Assembly: GCF_009797935.1 (NCBI RefSeq)
Contig: NZ_VOLC01000001.1
Location: 248,001-312,000, forward strand
Length of the DNA stretch: 64,000 nt
Direction of reading: 5' to 3'
DNA from: Lunatibacter salilacus
GTDB lineage: Bacteria; Bacteroidota; Bacteroidia; Cytophagales; Cyclobacteriaceae
Part shown: one piece after another, positions 19,101-27,177 of the stretch
Position numbering within the stretch: the stretch's first letter is position 1
How the letters are laid out: the number at the start of each line of letters is the position of its first letter
Notes under the pieces: generated by a model
Database searches by the model: none
Seen by the model: the letters and a program-made list of their open reading frames with translations, nothing else
What the model was told of the DNA's origin: nothing
Program-made: the position numbers and the translations under genes

Positions 19101-19288
19101 TCTGTCACACTACCTCTGGTAGTACCTTTCACCAATACCGACACTCCCGGTATGGTTTCCATGTCCCCTTCGGAACGGACAACCCCAGATATCGTAGATT
19201 GCGCCCAGCTGCCTATTGCTAGGAGCATAGCCAGCGTACTAAGAAGCAATGACTTACTTCCCATTTTTAAGTAATGAGTTCGATTCAT
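16193..19288 (-). CDS. susC-like: SusC/RagA-family TonB-dependent outer-membrane transporter
   Basis: The start is set at ATG 19288 (MNRTHYLKMGSKSLLL), because the longer reading from 19402 crosses the promoter region and gives no signal peptide. About 1031 residues: signal peptide to about 30, a CarboxypepD_reg-like domain (ISGVVRSEGDMETIPGVSVL), plug with VVVVGYGSQLKKEITGAV, LYVIDGFPI and ASTSLYGSRAANGVVLITTK, then a 22-strand barrel ending PRTFTLGANFTF. It imports oligosaccharide using TonB. No STN domain is visible, so it is not itself an anti-sigma signal transducer. The 20-bp operator-like motif lies about 93 bases upstream of the ATG. Confidence 0.93.
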   Translation of the reverse strand: MNRTHYLKMGSKSLLLSTLAMLLAIGSWAQSTISGVVRSEGDMETIPGVSVLVKGTTRGSVTDLDGRFEVNASPGEVLSVSYIGYTTKEVTVQSGLTSYEIVLASSMSDLTEVVVVGYGSQLKKEITGAVQTISGDDLIDIPVPLMAQKLQGQLAGVQINQTTGRPGQGMNVRIRGQLSVSAGSEPLYVIDGFPITGNINTLNPDEIQDITVLKDAASTSLYGSRAANGVVLITTKRGKAGQSSVSLNVYRGVQNVPHYNRLEMMDAVEFAQFKKEYFEDAGRPVPDMFQNPSQYEGQTQDWYDALLQSAPISNYNLTINSNTEKMRTSVVLGYFDQEGVVLNTDYERFSLRINSDYKASDKLTLGFNLAPTYIRDNTPRTDGSRGTGILFNALHTWPNMPIYDEAGELTYFNRFPGETGNIFAYPNYVRSALEITNETKQTNLLSNAYVQYEPIKGLEFKSTFNAEIRNSKYFYFNPSTATPGMNQAIPTVASSVRDSREDFSWLNENTVTYTKSFNDHNFQLLGGFTNQKFRMDRTQIAANTYADDRLPTVQAAINLNRGSTISDVQEWALTSFLSRLTYNFQGKYLLTAAIRADGSSRFGFENRWGVFPSVSAGWVMSDEGFLNTSDKVSFMKLRGSYGVTGNNNIGNYTQYALVNNTVNHVFNNSVVPGAAITSLANPFLGWETTQQFDIGLDLGLLEDRIQFVYDFYTKNTSNLLYNVQIPQEAGFGSFTDNIGEIKFWGHEFSIITRNTQGKLLWTTNANISFNRNKVMALAEGIDRVYGQFHITQVGQPFGQFYGLKKLGNYMNEEDLNSSPQVPGRSTVGSIKFEDINEDGIITIGGDNDDRTIIGNPFPDFTYGITNNFRYGKWDMNIIGSGSHGNQLYMRHLFSTANLDGVFNMVRKANDRFRSPENPGDGIFGTTVGGGNVTGIERDWANSNFVYDASFFSIKNITLGFNAGAIANVVKSARFYASVQNVYIFTKYWGGPNPEVSQQDNGQGDGGNLSPGIDLTGYPVPRTFTLGANFTF

Positions 19289-19380
19289 AATGATTTGGTT
19301 ATATGAGTAATAGATAATTTTGGTATTGACCTTTACTGACCAATAACTTTGGCTCAATTTAAATATATTATTATATATAT

Positions 19381-19400
19381 ACCATCCTGTACTGTACTGC
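19381..19400 (-). promoter_or_regulatory. Operator-like tandem 10-bp repeat upstream of SusC 1
   Basis: The plus strand reads accatcctgt then actgtactgc: two half-sites in direct repeat with a 10-bp period. Near-identical 20-bp motifs lie upstream of the other SusC gene (24284-24303) and the DUF1549 gene (29873-29892). It sits about 93 bases before the ATG, a position suited to an activator site. Confidence 0.65.
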
Positions 19401-19427
19401 ATGACGGAAAAATTAACATTAAAAAAA

Positions 19428-19476
19428 TAATAATGCCATAGATAACCTATTTACAAAACTATCTATGGCATTATTT
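19428..19476 (-). terminator. Terminator between SusD 2 and SusC 1
   Basis: The arms aataatgccatagata (19429-19444) and tatctatggcattatt (19460-19475) form a 16-bp stem. On the minus strand a T-rich run (ttattttttt) follows, giving a strong Rho-independent terminator after the SusD gene at 19504-21009. The second SusCD pair therefore needs its own promoter. Confidence 0.8.
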
Positions 19477-19503
19477 TAAGTTTATTGACTTTAGTAGAAA
19501 ACT

Positions 19504-21009
19504 TTAATATCCCGGATTTTGTCTTAGCGAAGAATTGATCCGCATCTGTACTTCCGGCATTGGAAAAAGTACCTGATAGGCCTCGAAGATAAAATCATCG
19601 TTGGAGAACGGAATTCCTCCCCTTGATGTAGTCGGGTCCGCTCTTTCCCTAAGGCCGTAAGCATTTAGAAAGCTGACTAACTCCGGTACCGTCATGGTAC
19701 GCTTTAGATCCAACCAACGGTGATTTTCGAAAGCAAGCTCTAATCTTCTTTCATTGAGGACTGCCGTCCTGAATGCATCTTTACTTAAACCGCTAACCGG
19801 ATCCAATCCCGCTCTTTCACGAATTTTGTTCAGATGGTTATAGGCATCTCCTGTCGGACCGCTCTCTTCATTTATGGCTTCTGCGAGCATCAGGAGCACA
19901 TCTGCATATCGAATTACCGGCCAGTTGTCATTTGTTATGCCCCGAATACTGTGCGGATGATTATATTTATTAATGAAGGGGACGGGAACCCAATTACCTT
20001 GGAGGTCAAAATATCCTTCCTTCAAGGATGCATCTTTCCTCAAATCGCCGGCCTCATAGGCCTCGATTATATCCTTGGTTGGTGTATTCCATCCCCCTCC
20101 CTCTTGTCCGGGAAAGTTTATCACAGCTCCCCCCGACTCTCTAGGAGCAAAGGTATAAATAAAACTACTATGCACGCCAAACAGATTATCACCTTGATAT
20201 TGAATATCCCAGATTGACTCGCGGTGATTTTTATTGGCAGGAAGGAAAATGTCAGCGTAATTGTTCAGCAATTCGTAATTTAAGGCAGTAACTTGATTTA
20301 GGGCAGTTATTGCTTGCGAGTATTCCTTTCTGGTCAACCTCACTTTTCCCATTAAGGATAACGCAGCTCCTTTGGTAACTCTGCCCAATTGGTTTGCTGG
20401 ATGGGATGGAGGAAGTGCTGTAATAGCCTGATCCAAATCGGAAATGATTTGCGCATAGACAGTTTCAACAGGTTGTCTTTCCAAAAGAAATGCCTCCGAA
20501 GGAGTGGTGACAGGTTCTGTCACGATGATAACATCTCCGAAATGCTGAACCAGTTGGAAATACAGGTAGGCACGAATCATCTTCATTTCCCCCTCTGCTC
20601 TTCTTTTCACCTCATCGCTGGCATTTGAATCCGGAAGTCGCTTTAAAGTGGTGTTGATGTTGACCATTATACTATAAATCGTATTGTACAGGTTGGCTAC
20701 ATTTGGTGTAGCAGCATTGTATTGCCAAAACTCAATGGCTTCTAAGGCTGGACCGTTGCCTCTGTTTCCCACATTAAAATGAAGTGTGGTGTTATCCGAA
20801 ATGTACTCATTGAACTGCCATTCACTGTTAAAATGATTTCTTAACATGCCATAAACTCCGGCAACAGCTTGTTCTATTTCTTTCTCGTTGGAATAAAACC
20901 CTTCGGCAACGAGCACCGTCGGATCCGTTTTATTCAGGAAATCTTCTCCGCAAGAGCTCATTATTAACATGATCCCCGCAAGTATGGAATATATTTTTGT
21001 ATTTTTCAT
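19504..21009 (-). CDS. susD-like: SusD/RagB-family nutrient-binding lipoprotein
   Basis: The start ATG at 21009 (MKNTKIYSILAGIMLIMSSC) places a lipobox at the normal distance; 21054 would prepend residues read from a dispersed repeat. About 501 residues, with the SusD opening GEDFLNKTDPTVLVAEGFYSN, TPR helices, and the C-terminal LNKIRERAGLDPVSG and LNERRLELAFENHRWLDLKRT. It partners the SusC encoded at 21136-24207. A palindromic dispersed repeat occupies the gap between the two, ending right at this start codon. Confidence 0.92.
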   Translation of the reverse strand: MKNTKIYSILAGIMLIMSSCGEDFLNKTDPTVLVAEGFYSNEKEIEQAVAGVYGMLRNHFNSEWQFNEYISDNTTLHFNVGNRGNGPALEAIEFWQYNAATPNVANLYNTIYSIMVNINTTLKRLPDSNASDEVKRRAEGEMKMIRAYLYFQLVQHFGDVIIVTEPVTTPSEAFLLERQPVETVYAQIISDLDQAITALPPSHPANQLGRVTKGAALSLMGKVRLTRKEYSQAITALNQVTALNYELLNNYADIFLPANKNHRESIWDIQYQGDNLFGVHSSFIYTFAPRESGGAVINFPGQEGGGWNTPTKDIIEAYEAGDLRKDASLKEGYFDLQGNWVPVPFINKYNHPHSIRGITNDNWPVIRYADVLLMLAEAINEESGPTGDAYNHLNKIRERAGLDPVSGLSKDAFRTAVLNERRLELAFENHRWLDLKRTMTVPELVSFLNAYGLRERADPTTSRGGIPFSNDDFIFEAYQVLFPMPEVQMRINSSLRQNPGY

Positions 21010-21115
21010 ATGTTTACAATTGTCTTTTAGCGGCCATGACTTGTCCCGATTCATCGGGATGGAATCTCGCCATGATAATCATCCCAGTGTGTGACGTACT
21101 CGTCATGCTCGATTT
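21010..21115. repeat. Dispersed palindromic repeat, copy 1 (before SusD 2)
   Basis: It shares tcatcccagtgtgtgacg, cgtcatgctcgatttcat and ggaatctcgc with 29659-29756. It contains small hairpins: cccgat/atcggg and a gtgacg/cgtcat-type stem. It fills the SusC-SusD gap and runs up to the SusD start codon, so it supplies the 5' leader and ribosome-binding region of that gene. Confidence 0.75.
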
Positions 21116-21135
21116 CATGATAGCTAGGATTGGAA

Positions 21136-24100
21136 TTAAAACTTGATGGTTGCGCCTAAAGTGAAGGTACGTGGCACAGGATAACGCTCATCATCCACAC
21201 CGATATTGATCCCACCGCGTTGGTTCACTTCCGGATTGGATCCGGGATAAGAAGTAATCAGGAACAGGTTTTCCGCACTTACAAACAACCTCGCATTGGG
21301 GATGACCGGATTATTCGGTATGGCATATCCTAAACTGACGTTTCGGAGCCACACGTGGGAGGCGTCGTAAATGTATCTGGAATTAGACTCACGCTGCCAT
21401 TTCCATGTATTGGTGGTTGCTCCTACTCCATCGCCTGGATTCTCAGCGGACCTCCAGCGGTTTATACCGGAGTGAAGAATATTAAACACCCCGTCCATGT
21501 TCATAGTGGTGGCTTCGATATTCCGCATCACGTCGTAGTTAAAAGCTCCAGTAAAGAGGACATTAAAATCAAATTTTCTGTAATCTCCTCCAATCGTCAT
21601 GTTAATAATATAATCCGGGTGCGGATTGCCTATTTCAACCATATCTTGTTGATCGTAGGAGATAACCCCGTCCCCGTTTGCGTCAAAATATTTATATGTC
21701 CCGGGAATGGCACCATCTTGCGTGGGCCAAGCAAGAATCTCTTCCTCCGTATTGAAAATTCCCATCATCTTAAATCCATGTAGCATGGCCATAGGGCGGC
21801 CTGCCTTGGAGACATTGTACACACTATAAAAACCGCCAGCCCAGATTTCATCGTTATCGCCTCTGATTTCCAATACTTTATTTCTATTCAAGGTGAAATT
21901 TAGGTTACTTCTCAGGTTTACCTGACTAATTCGGGTACGATAGTCCAAGGCCAATTCCACTCCGCGGTTTCTAACCTGTCCCACGTTATCCAATGAAGAA
22001 CCAAATCCAGACACAATAGGCATCTCTACGGATAGGAGCATGTTATTTGTCAGCCGGTTGTAATATTCAGCGGTAAATATCAGCCGGTTGTCAAACATGG
22101 CTAAATCCAAACCAATATCTGTCTGCTCGGACTGCTCCCATCCCAAATTGGCATTGGCAAAATTTGCCAGACGCTGCCCATTGGCAATATTTCCTCCCAA
22201 TACATAGTTAGATATTGCCATGTTGGACAAGCTGGAATAATTTCCAATGGCGTTGTTGCCCGTAATCCCATAACTACCCCTAACTTTCAAATCGGTAATC
22301 CAAGTGGTCTGAGGCATAAAGGATTCCTCTGATATCCTCCATCCCGCAGAGAATGCCGGGAAATTTCCCCATTTGTTGTTGGCTCCAAATCGGGAACTTC
22401 CTTCTCTTCGCATAGAGGCAGAAAATAGATATCTGTCCATAAAGGAGTAATTGGCTCTTGCAAAATAAGCCATCAAGCTCCATGAATTTTCTCCTGAACT
22501 GGATACCTGCCGTATAGCTGAATTCAGATAGCGTGTTACATCGTTTGGAAATTCGTTTGCATTTCCCTGCAGTCTCTTAAAGGTTTCTTCCTGTGCAGAA
22601 TACCCCAACAAGCCATCAATCCGATGGTTTCCCAAAACTTTGGAATAGGAGAGCAATTGATCAGCTGCAATATTAATTACGTTGTCTGCCCGCTGAATTA
22701 AACTTGCTTCCCTTGGTGGTGGTTGGTTAAATCCAGTTCCCGCAAGTGTGGAGGGGCGGTATTCCTTTTGTTCCGTGCCTATTAACGTTGCGTTTACCGA
22801 AGTACGGAATTTGAAATCCTTGAGAAAGCTGAATTCCAGGTATCCATTGGAAAGGATATTGTTGGTATTTAAGGTACGCTCCATTTCATTCAGTTCCTGC
22901 ACAATGTTAGCTGTCCCAAAAACACCGTTCGTCCCGCCAATGTAGGAATTGTAGGAACCGTCTTCATTGTAAACCGGATACCGAGGATCGGCCCATAAAG
23001 CCCGGCCTATCAATGCATCCCTTCCATCCGTGGAAGCATAATTTTCGCGGGAATGGGAAGCGGCGATGTTCCAGCCCATGCTGAGCCACTCAGTTACTTT
23101 TCCATCCAAATTAGCCCGAACGTTAAACCTGTCAAAATTGGTATTTAAAACAGCTCCTTCCTGGTTGATGTATCCTACGGACACTAAGGAACGAATATCT
23201 CCTTTACCCGCCGTCAACGTGGCATTGTAATTGGAGAATCTGGCATTCTGATTCATGATTTCCTGAAACCAGTCTGTATTGTGTTGTGTTTGCTCAGGAA
23301 ATCGGAATTCCAACGGAACTTCTTCAAGTGAAGGCTCTCTTTGGTCGAAATACCGGATTCTGTCTTCAAAACTATCCTTTTTGAACTGTGCAAATTCCAC
23401 TCCGTTCATCATTTTAGTCCTTCTCGAATCGGGGATGTTTGCAAATCCTTGGTTTACCACAAAATCGATTCCCACCTGACCTTCCTTGGCCGATTTAGTG
23501 GTTATCAAAATTACTCCGTTCGATCCGCGTGCCCCGTAAATAGCGGTCGATGCCGCATCTTTTAACACAGTGATACTTTCAATATCGGCTGGGTTCAGAT
23601 TTTGACCTAAGGAGGTACCTATAGGAAAGCCATCGACAACAAACAGAGGTTGACTGCCCGCACCTAAGGAACCAAGACCACGGATGGTAATTTCCATTTC
23701 TTCACCCGGTCTACCTGAACGCTGCCTAACCTGGACACCGGCAGCCTGCCCCTGAATGAGCCTGGTAGCGTTGGTTGTTGGCACATCACCAATATTCTCC
23801 ATATTGATGACGGATACGGCGGAGGTAATATCTGCCCTACGCTGTGAACCGTAGCCTACTACGACAACTTCACCCAAGTCGCCTATCGATGAAACTAAGG
23901 GAATTTGGTACACTGTCTGTCCGGCAGTTACGGGTACCACTTTGGTTTGAAAACCAATGAAACTGATGGTGAGTGTTTCTCCGGAACTTGCTTGAATAGT
24001 AAAGTCCCCGTCCATATTGGTTACTGTCCCCCTATTGGTTCCAGTGACCAGTATAGATACCCCAGGAATTGGTTCTGAATCCTCCTCAGAAACGATTTTA

Positions 24101-24207
24101 CCGGTAATCTGTCCGGCTTGCTGTGCAAGGAGGGGTGTTACAGTAAGCAAAAACATACAGCAAAGACCTAGCAGCCTTCGTATACGCTGTTCGTAAATTT
24201 TTTTCAT
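21136..24207 (-). CDS. susC-like: SusC/RagA-family TonB-dependent outer-membrane transporter
   Basis: 1023 residues: signal peptide (LGLCCMFLLTVTPLLAQQ), CarboxypepD_reg-like domain (ITGKIVSEEDSEPIPGVSIL), plug with VVVVGYGSQRRADITSAVSV, LFVVDGFPIG and ASTAIYGARGSNGVILITTK, and a barrel ending VPRTFTLGATIKF. It is the first gene of the minus-strand SusCD series. The locus operator-like motif is centred about 85 bases upstream of the ATG. It is a different paralogue from SusC 1, so the locus probably takes up two ligands or two sizes of one glycan. Confidence 0.93.
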   Translation of the reverse strand: MKKIYEQRIRRLLGLCCMFLLTVTPLLAQQAGQITGKIVSEEDSEPIPGVSILVTGTNRGTVTNMDGDFTIQASSGETLTISFIGFQTKVVPVTAGQTVYQIPLVSSIGDLGEVVVVGYGSQRRADITSAVSVINMENIGDVPTTNATRLIQGQAAGVQVRQRSGRPGEEMEITIRGLGSLGAGSQPLFVVDGFPIGTSLGQNLNPADIESITVLKDAASTAIYGARGSNGVILITTKSAKEGQVGIDFVVNQGFANIPDSRRTKMMNGVEFAQFKKDSFEDRIRYFDQREPSLEEVPLEFRFPEQTQHNTDWFQEIMNQNARFSNYNATLTAGKGDIRSLVSVGYINQEGAVLNTNFDRFNVRANLDGKVTEWLSMGWNIAASHSRENYASTDGRDALIGRALWADPRYPVYNEDGSYNSYIGGTNGVFGTANIVQELNEMERTLNTNNILSNGYLEFSFLKDFKFRTSVNATLIGTEQKEYRPSTLAGTGFNQPPPREASLIQRADNVINIAADQLLSYSKVLGNHRIDGLLGYSAQEETFKRLQGNANEFPNDVTRYLNSAIRQVSSSGENSWSLMAYFARANYSFMDRYLFSASMRREGSSRFGANNKWGNFPAFSAGWRISEESFMPQTTWITDLKVRGSYGITGNNAIGNYSSLSNMAISNYVLGGNIANGQRLANFANANLGWEQSEQTDIGLDLAMFDNRLIFTAEYYNRLTNNMLLSVEMPIVSGFGSSLDNVGQVRNRGVELALDYRTRISQVNLRSNLNFTLNRNKVLEIRGDNDEIWAGGFYSVYNVSKAGRPMAMLHGFKMMGIFNTEEEILAWPTQDGAIPGTYKYFDANGDGVISYDQQDMVEIGNPHPDYIINMTIGGDYRKFDFNVLFTGAFNYDVMRNIEATTMNMDGVFNILHSGINRWRSAENPGDGVGATTNTWKWQRESNSRYIYDASHVWLRNVSLGYAIPNNPVIPNARLFVSAENLFLITSYPGSNPEVNQRGGINIGVDDERYPVPRTFTLGATIKF

Positions 24208-24283
24208 ATTGCAATTAATTTGAGTTTGTTAATTTAATTAATGGATACAATTATCGATCAAGAAACAAACAATTTATTTAAAG

Positions 24284-24303
24284 ACTATCCTGCACTATCC
24301 TGC
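24284..24303 (-). promoter_or_regulatory. Operator-like tandem 10-bp repeat upstream of SusC 2
   Basis: The plus strand reads actatcctgc actatcctgc, a perfect tandem repeat of 10 bp. On the minus strand it is followed after about 30 bases by gataattgtatccat. The similar atagtattgtatccat follows the motif at 29873, so the shared attgtatccat may mark the promoter -7/start region. The rest of 24208-24482 is A/T-rich with no gene. Confidence 0.7.
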
Positions 24304-24421
24304 TTCAGCAATATTTCCTACTGCAAAATAATTATAGGTCAAACAAAAAACAGTCATTTAAAACTAAAAACATAATATTATTTAATATTTGCCTTATATA
24401 AACATAAAAAGCCTATTATAT

Positions 24422-24457
24422 AAAAAAATCCCCAGACTCACTGTGGAATCGGGGGAC
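24422..24457 (-). terminator. Terminator after the Tat-type propeller gene
   Basis: On the minus strand gtccccc...gggga forms a hairpin followed by seven T. It lies 25 bases past the stop of the gene at 24483-25550 and isolates it from the SusC promoter region. Confidence 0.8.
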
Positions 24458-24482
24458 TTAGATCAAGTTGTTTTAAGCAGTC

Positions 24483-25550
24483 TCAGATGCGTTCCAACTT
24501 CACCGGATAGGTTTTCTTAGAAGCCCATTGAGGCACATATATACTTCCATCCCCATCTACACAGACATCATGCGGATGCATAAAACCCATAAAGGACCGG
24601 TCTTTATGCTGCTCCTGCAATTTTCCGCCTACGTACTCCGGAGCAGAGCCCCCTGGAGTTGAAATTACCTTATCGTTGGCATCCAAAATGGTAATGTAAC
24701 CGGAATTTGGATATTCCTGCGTGGTACTGCGATAGACCGCCGCATAGATGTTGTCACCTTTAAGCACTGGTCTACATACGAAGGATCCAGGCATGGGAAT
24801 GGTTTTGATGTGCTTTCCATCTAGGGTGAACCGCTTGTATTGCATATTAGCACGGTCGGTAATCATTAAGGTAGGATTATTTTTTACCCTGGTATCCACT
24901 ACGATTCCATGACAGCAGTTAAACGTATCATCCGTAGTTCCCGGACCACCAAAATGACGGATAAGCTCTCCCTTTACATTGTATTGCATTACATAATTTC
25001 TACCATAACCATCCACGACATAGATATCTCCATTAGCCGAATTGATAGCAGTCTCTGTCGGTACAAACTGATTGGGAAAATCATATTTACCCGTTTCCCG
25101 AGGATAATCGAGTTTCATTACTTCTTTACCTTTCAAATCCGTCTTGATAACCTGGTTTCTATTGGTATCAGTAATGAACAAAAACTCCTCGCCACCTTCC
25201 TTACTCAATGTCAAACCATGTGCTCCTGGATAGGTGGTGCCCCATGAATCCAACAATTTACCTGATTTGTCGTAGATTAAAATATTGTTTTTTGTTTCGT
25301 TGGTAAGCATTATAAGCCTGCCCTTGGCATCCTCCACCATTTCGTGGCAATCATTGACTGGATTTTTACCTGCATCCAGTATCCCCCAACCTTCAATGAC
25401 TCGGTATTGGTGCGATCCGTGGCCTAATATCGTTTCTTTTTTCATAGCGTGGGATTTATTGATAATTATCGTTGGCGCAACAGCACCTGCGAGAACTGCA
25501 ACACCGGTTTTCTTTATAAACGCTCTTCTGGATTTATTTTCGTTTTTCAT
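24483..25550 (-). CDS. NHL/six-bladed propeller protein with Tat-type signal
   Basis: 355 residues. The N-terminus has a twin-arginine motif (KSRRAFIKKTG, Arg8-Arg9) and a hydrophobic stretch, so it is probably Tat-exported. The body carries NHL-like blades: DCHEMVEDAKGRLIMLTN, GAHGLTLSKEGGEEFLFITDTNRNQVIK, TETAINSANGDIYVVDGYGRNYVM and HPHDVCVDGDGSIYVPQW. No catalytic site is obvious; some relatives are peptidylglycine lyase-like or ligand-binding. It follows the DUF1501 gene after 184 bases with no gene between, and probably shares its operon. Confidence 0.75.
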   Translation of the reverse strand: MKNENKSRRAFIKKTGVAVLAGAVAPTIIINKSHAMKKETILGHGSHQYRVIEGWGILDAGKNPVNDCHEMVEDAKGRLIMLTNETKNNILIYDKSGKLLDSWGTTYPGAHGLTLSKEGGEEFLFITDTNRNQVIKTDLKGKEVMKLDYPRETGKYDFPNQFVPTETAINSANGDIYVVDGYGRNYVMQYNVKGELIRHFGGPGTTDDTFNCCHGIVVDTRVKNNPTLMITDRANMQYKRFTLDGKHIKTIPMPGSFVCRPVLKGDNIYAAVYRSTTQEYPNSGYITILDANDKVISTPGGSAPEYVGGKLQEQHKDRSFMGFMHPHDVCVDGDGSIYVPQWASKKTYPVKLERI

Positions 25551-25734
25551 ATGCTAGTAAGCTGGGATTATTTTGTATGCTAATAGTGTAGGCGAAACGT
25601 TGATAGACATATCAAATAACCAAATAAGTCTTAACGGTTTAACAATTATATTCTTAAAATCTTTAAAAACACAAAATTTGAATAGTTTTTTTTTGTGTAC
25701 CGAAATCAATTTCTTAGGGAATTTTAGCTTAAAA

Positions 25735-27162
25735 CTACACAAGTAAATCCATCACAGGCTTCCCTAAGCCGTCGGGAGTAGTGTAAAAGGGCCTTTTTTC
25801 AATTTCATAATGCTTTTCAGGATCAATACCCAGGGCATGATACATGGTCTGATGTACGCTGTCAATTTTGATTGGATTTTCCACGGTTTTACAAGGACGC
25901 TCATCGGCAGTTTTGCCAAAAACGTGGCCCCGCTTAATCCCCCCGCCAAACATCAACATGGAACATCCGTCCGTAAAATGACGGTGCATGCCATAATTCT
26001 TCATGTCCTCTATAAAATCCGGTACCTCCACCTGGTCCTTAACCTTCAGATCCGGGCGGCCTTCGGTCATCATGTCCCGGCTAAACTCACTGGCTACAAT
26101 TACCAAGGTCCTTTCCAACCGACCACTTTCATCAAGATCCTTAATTAGTTGCGCGATGGGGGAATCAATCATCTTTTTCATATCCACCAGTCGGGTGTGT
26201 CCATTTTCATGTGTATCCCAGCCAAAGAAAGGCTCATATTCAGTCGTTACACTAATAAACCTAGCACCCTCATCTACCAGCCTCCTAGCCATCAGGCAAC
26301 CCAATCCAAACCGGCCGGTATTGTAGATATCGTATTTTTCTTTTGGCTCTTCGGTCAAGTCAAAGGCCTTTGCCTCAGGAGAATTCAGCAAAATATAGGC
26401 CTGTTCCATTGAGCGTTTTAGCGATTCCTTCTGGTAATCGCTTCCATATTCACCCAATGCACTCTCCTGTACCAGTCTTTCATAAAGCTGGTTTCTGGAT
26501 TCAAAGCGCTTGGTGTTCATTCCCTCCGGGGGTCGTACACTTTCAAGACCCCCAGTAGGGTCTGGTATCAAAAAAGGGCCATACTCACTGCCTAAAAAGC
26601 CTGCACTGTGAAATGCTTTAAGTTCTTCGCCTTCGCCTACGGTAAAGCGCTGATTGATGTTGATAAACGGCGGGATGACCGGATTCAAGGGGCCGAGCTC
26701 TTTAGCTACCCATGAACCCATATGGGGAACTAAGACGGACTGCGGTGGCTCATAACAGGTGTGCCAATGGTACTGATGACGGGTATGAAGGATATGGCCT
26801 AAGTCCGCCGCCACGTAGGATCGAATTAAAGCCCCCCGGTCTATAATCTGTCCAATCTTTTCCAATCCTTCCGAAAAATGAATACCATCCAAGACAGTCG
26901 GCACAGAGGGGAACGTACTCAACACTTCATTGGATTCCATTCCTTTGCGAAAAGGAGTGTATTTTTTCGGATCAAATGTCTCGGTATGGGCCATACCTCC
27001 TGCCATATACAACAAAATGACGCTGTCTGCGGTAGAGGGCATCCCTTGATTACCGGAACAAGAGGATAGCAACCCTGTAAAAGGAGTACCCAGCCCCATA
27101 GTGGCAATAGCCGCTGCGCTGGTCTTTTTAAGAAATTCTCTTCTCTTCCAATCCGTTTTCAT
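25735..27162 (-). CDS. DUF1501 sulfatase-fold lipoprotein
   Basis: 475 residues. A twin-arginine motif (WKRREFLKKTS) precedes a hydrophobic segment and a lipobox (GLLSSCSG, Cys35), a Tat-lipoprotein type signal. DUF1501 proteins have an alkaline-phosphatase/sulfatase-like fold. Seen here are AGGMAHTETFDPK, the EGARFISVTTEYEPFFGWDTHENG segment, VIVASEFSRDM and MHRHFTDGCSMLMFGGGIKRG. Their function is undefined; in Planctomycetes they are paired with DUF1549/DUF1553 cytochrome proteins, exactly as here (15-base gap). A periplasmic role in sugar or sulfated-substrate processing is inferred. Confidence 0.85.
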   Translation of the reverse strand: MKTDWKRREFLKKTSAAAIATMGLGTPFTGLLSSCSGNQGMPSTADSVILLYMAGGMAHTETFDPKKYTPFRKGMESNEVLSTFPSVPTVLDGIHFSEGLEKIGQIIDRGALIRSYVAADLGHILHTRHQYHWHTCYEPPQSVLVPHMGSWVAKELGPLNPVIPPFININQRFTVGEGEELKAFHSAGFLGSEYGPFLIPDPTGGLESVRPPEGMNTKRFESRNQLYERLVQESALGEYGSDYQKESLKRSMEQAYILLNSPEAKAFDLTEEPKEKYDIYNTGRFGLGCLMARRLVDEGARFISVTTEYEPFFGWDTHENGHTRLVDMKKMIDSPIAQLIKDLDESGRLERTLVIVASEFSRDMMTEGRPDLKVKDQVEVPDFIEDMKNYGMHRHFTDGCSMLMFGGGIKRGHVFGKTADERPCKTVENPIKIDSVHQTMYHALGIDPEKHYEIEKRPFYTTPDGLGKPVMDLLV

Positions 27163-27177
27163 AACCTATATATTATC

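Noticed and set aside
19289-19402. Longer SusC 1 protein starting at 19402
   Set aside because: The extension has no signal peptide, crosses the operator-like motif and is not expected in SusC proteins; ATG 19288 gives a normal signal sequence.
21010-21115. Peptide containing VTHWDDYH encoded by both dispersed repeats
   Set aside because: The frames are short, start within non-coding repeat DNA and differ in length between copies; similarity reflects the DNA repeat, not a protein.
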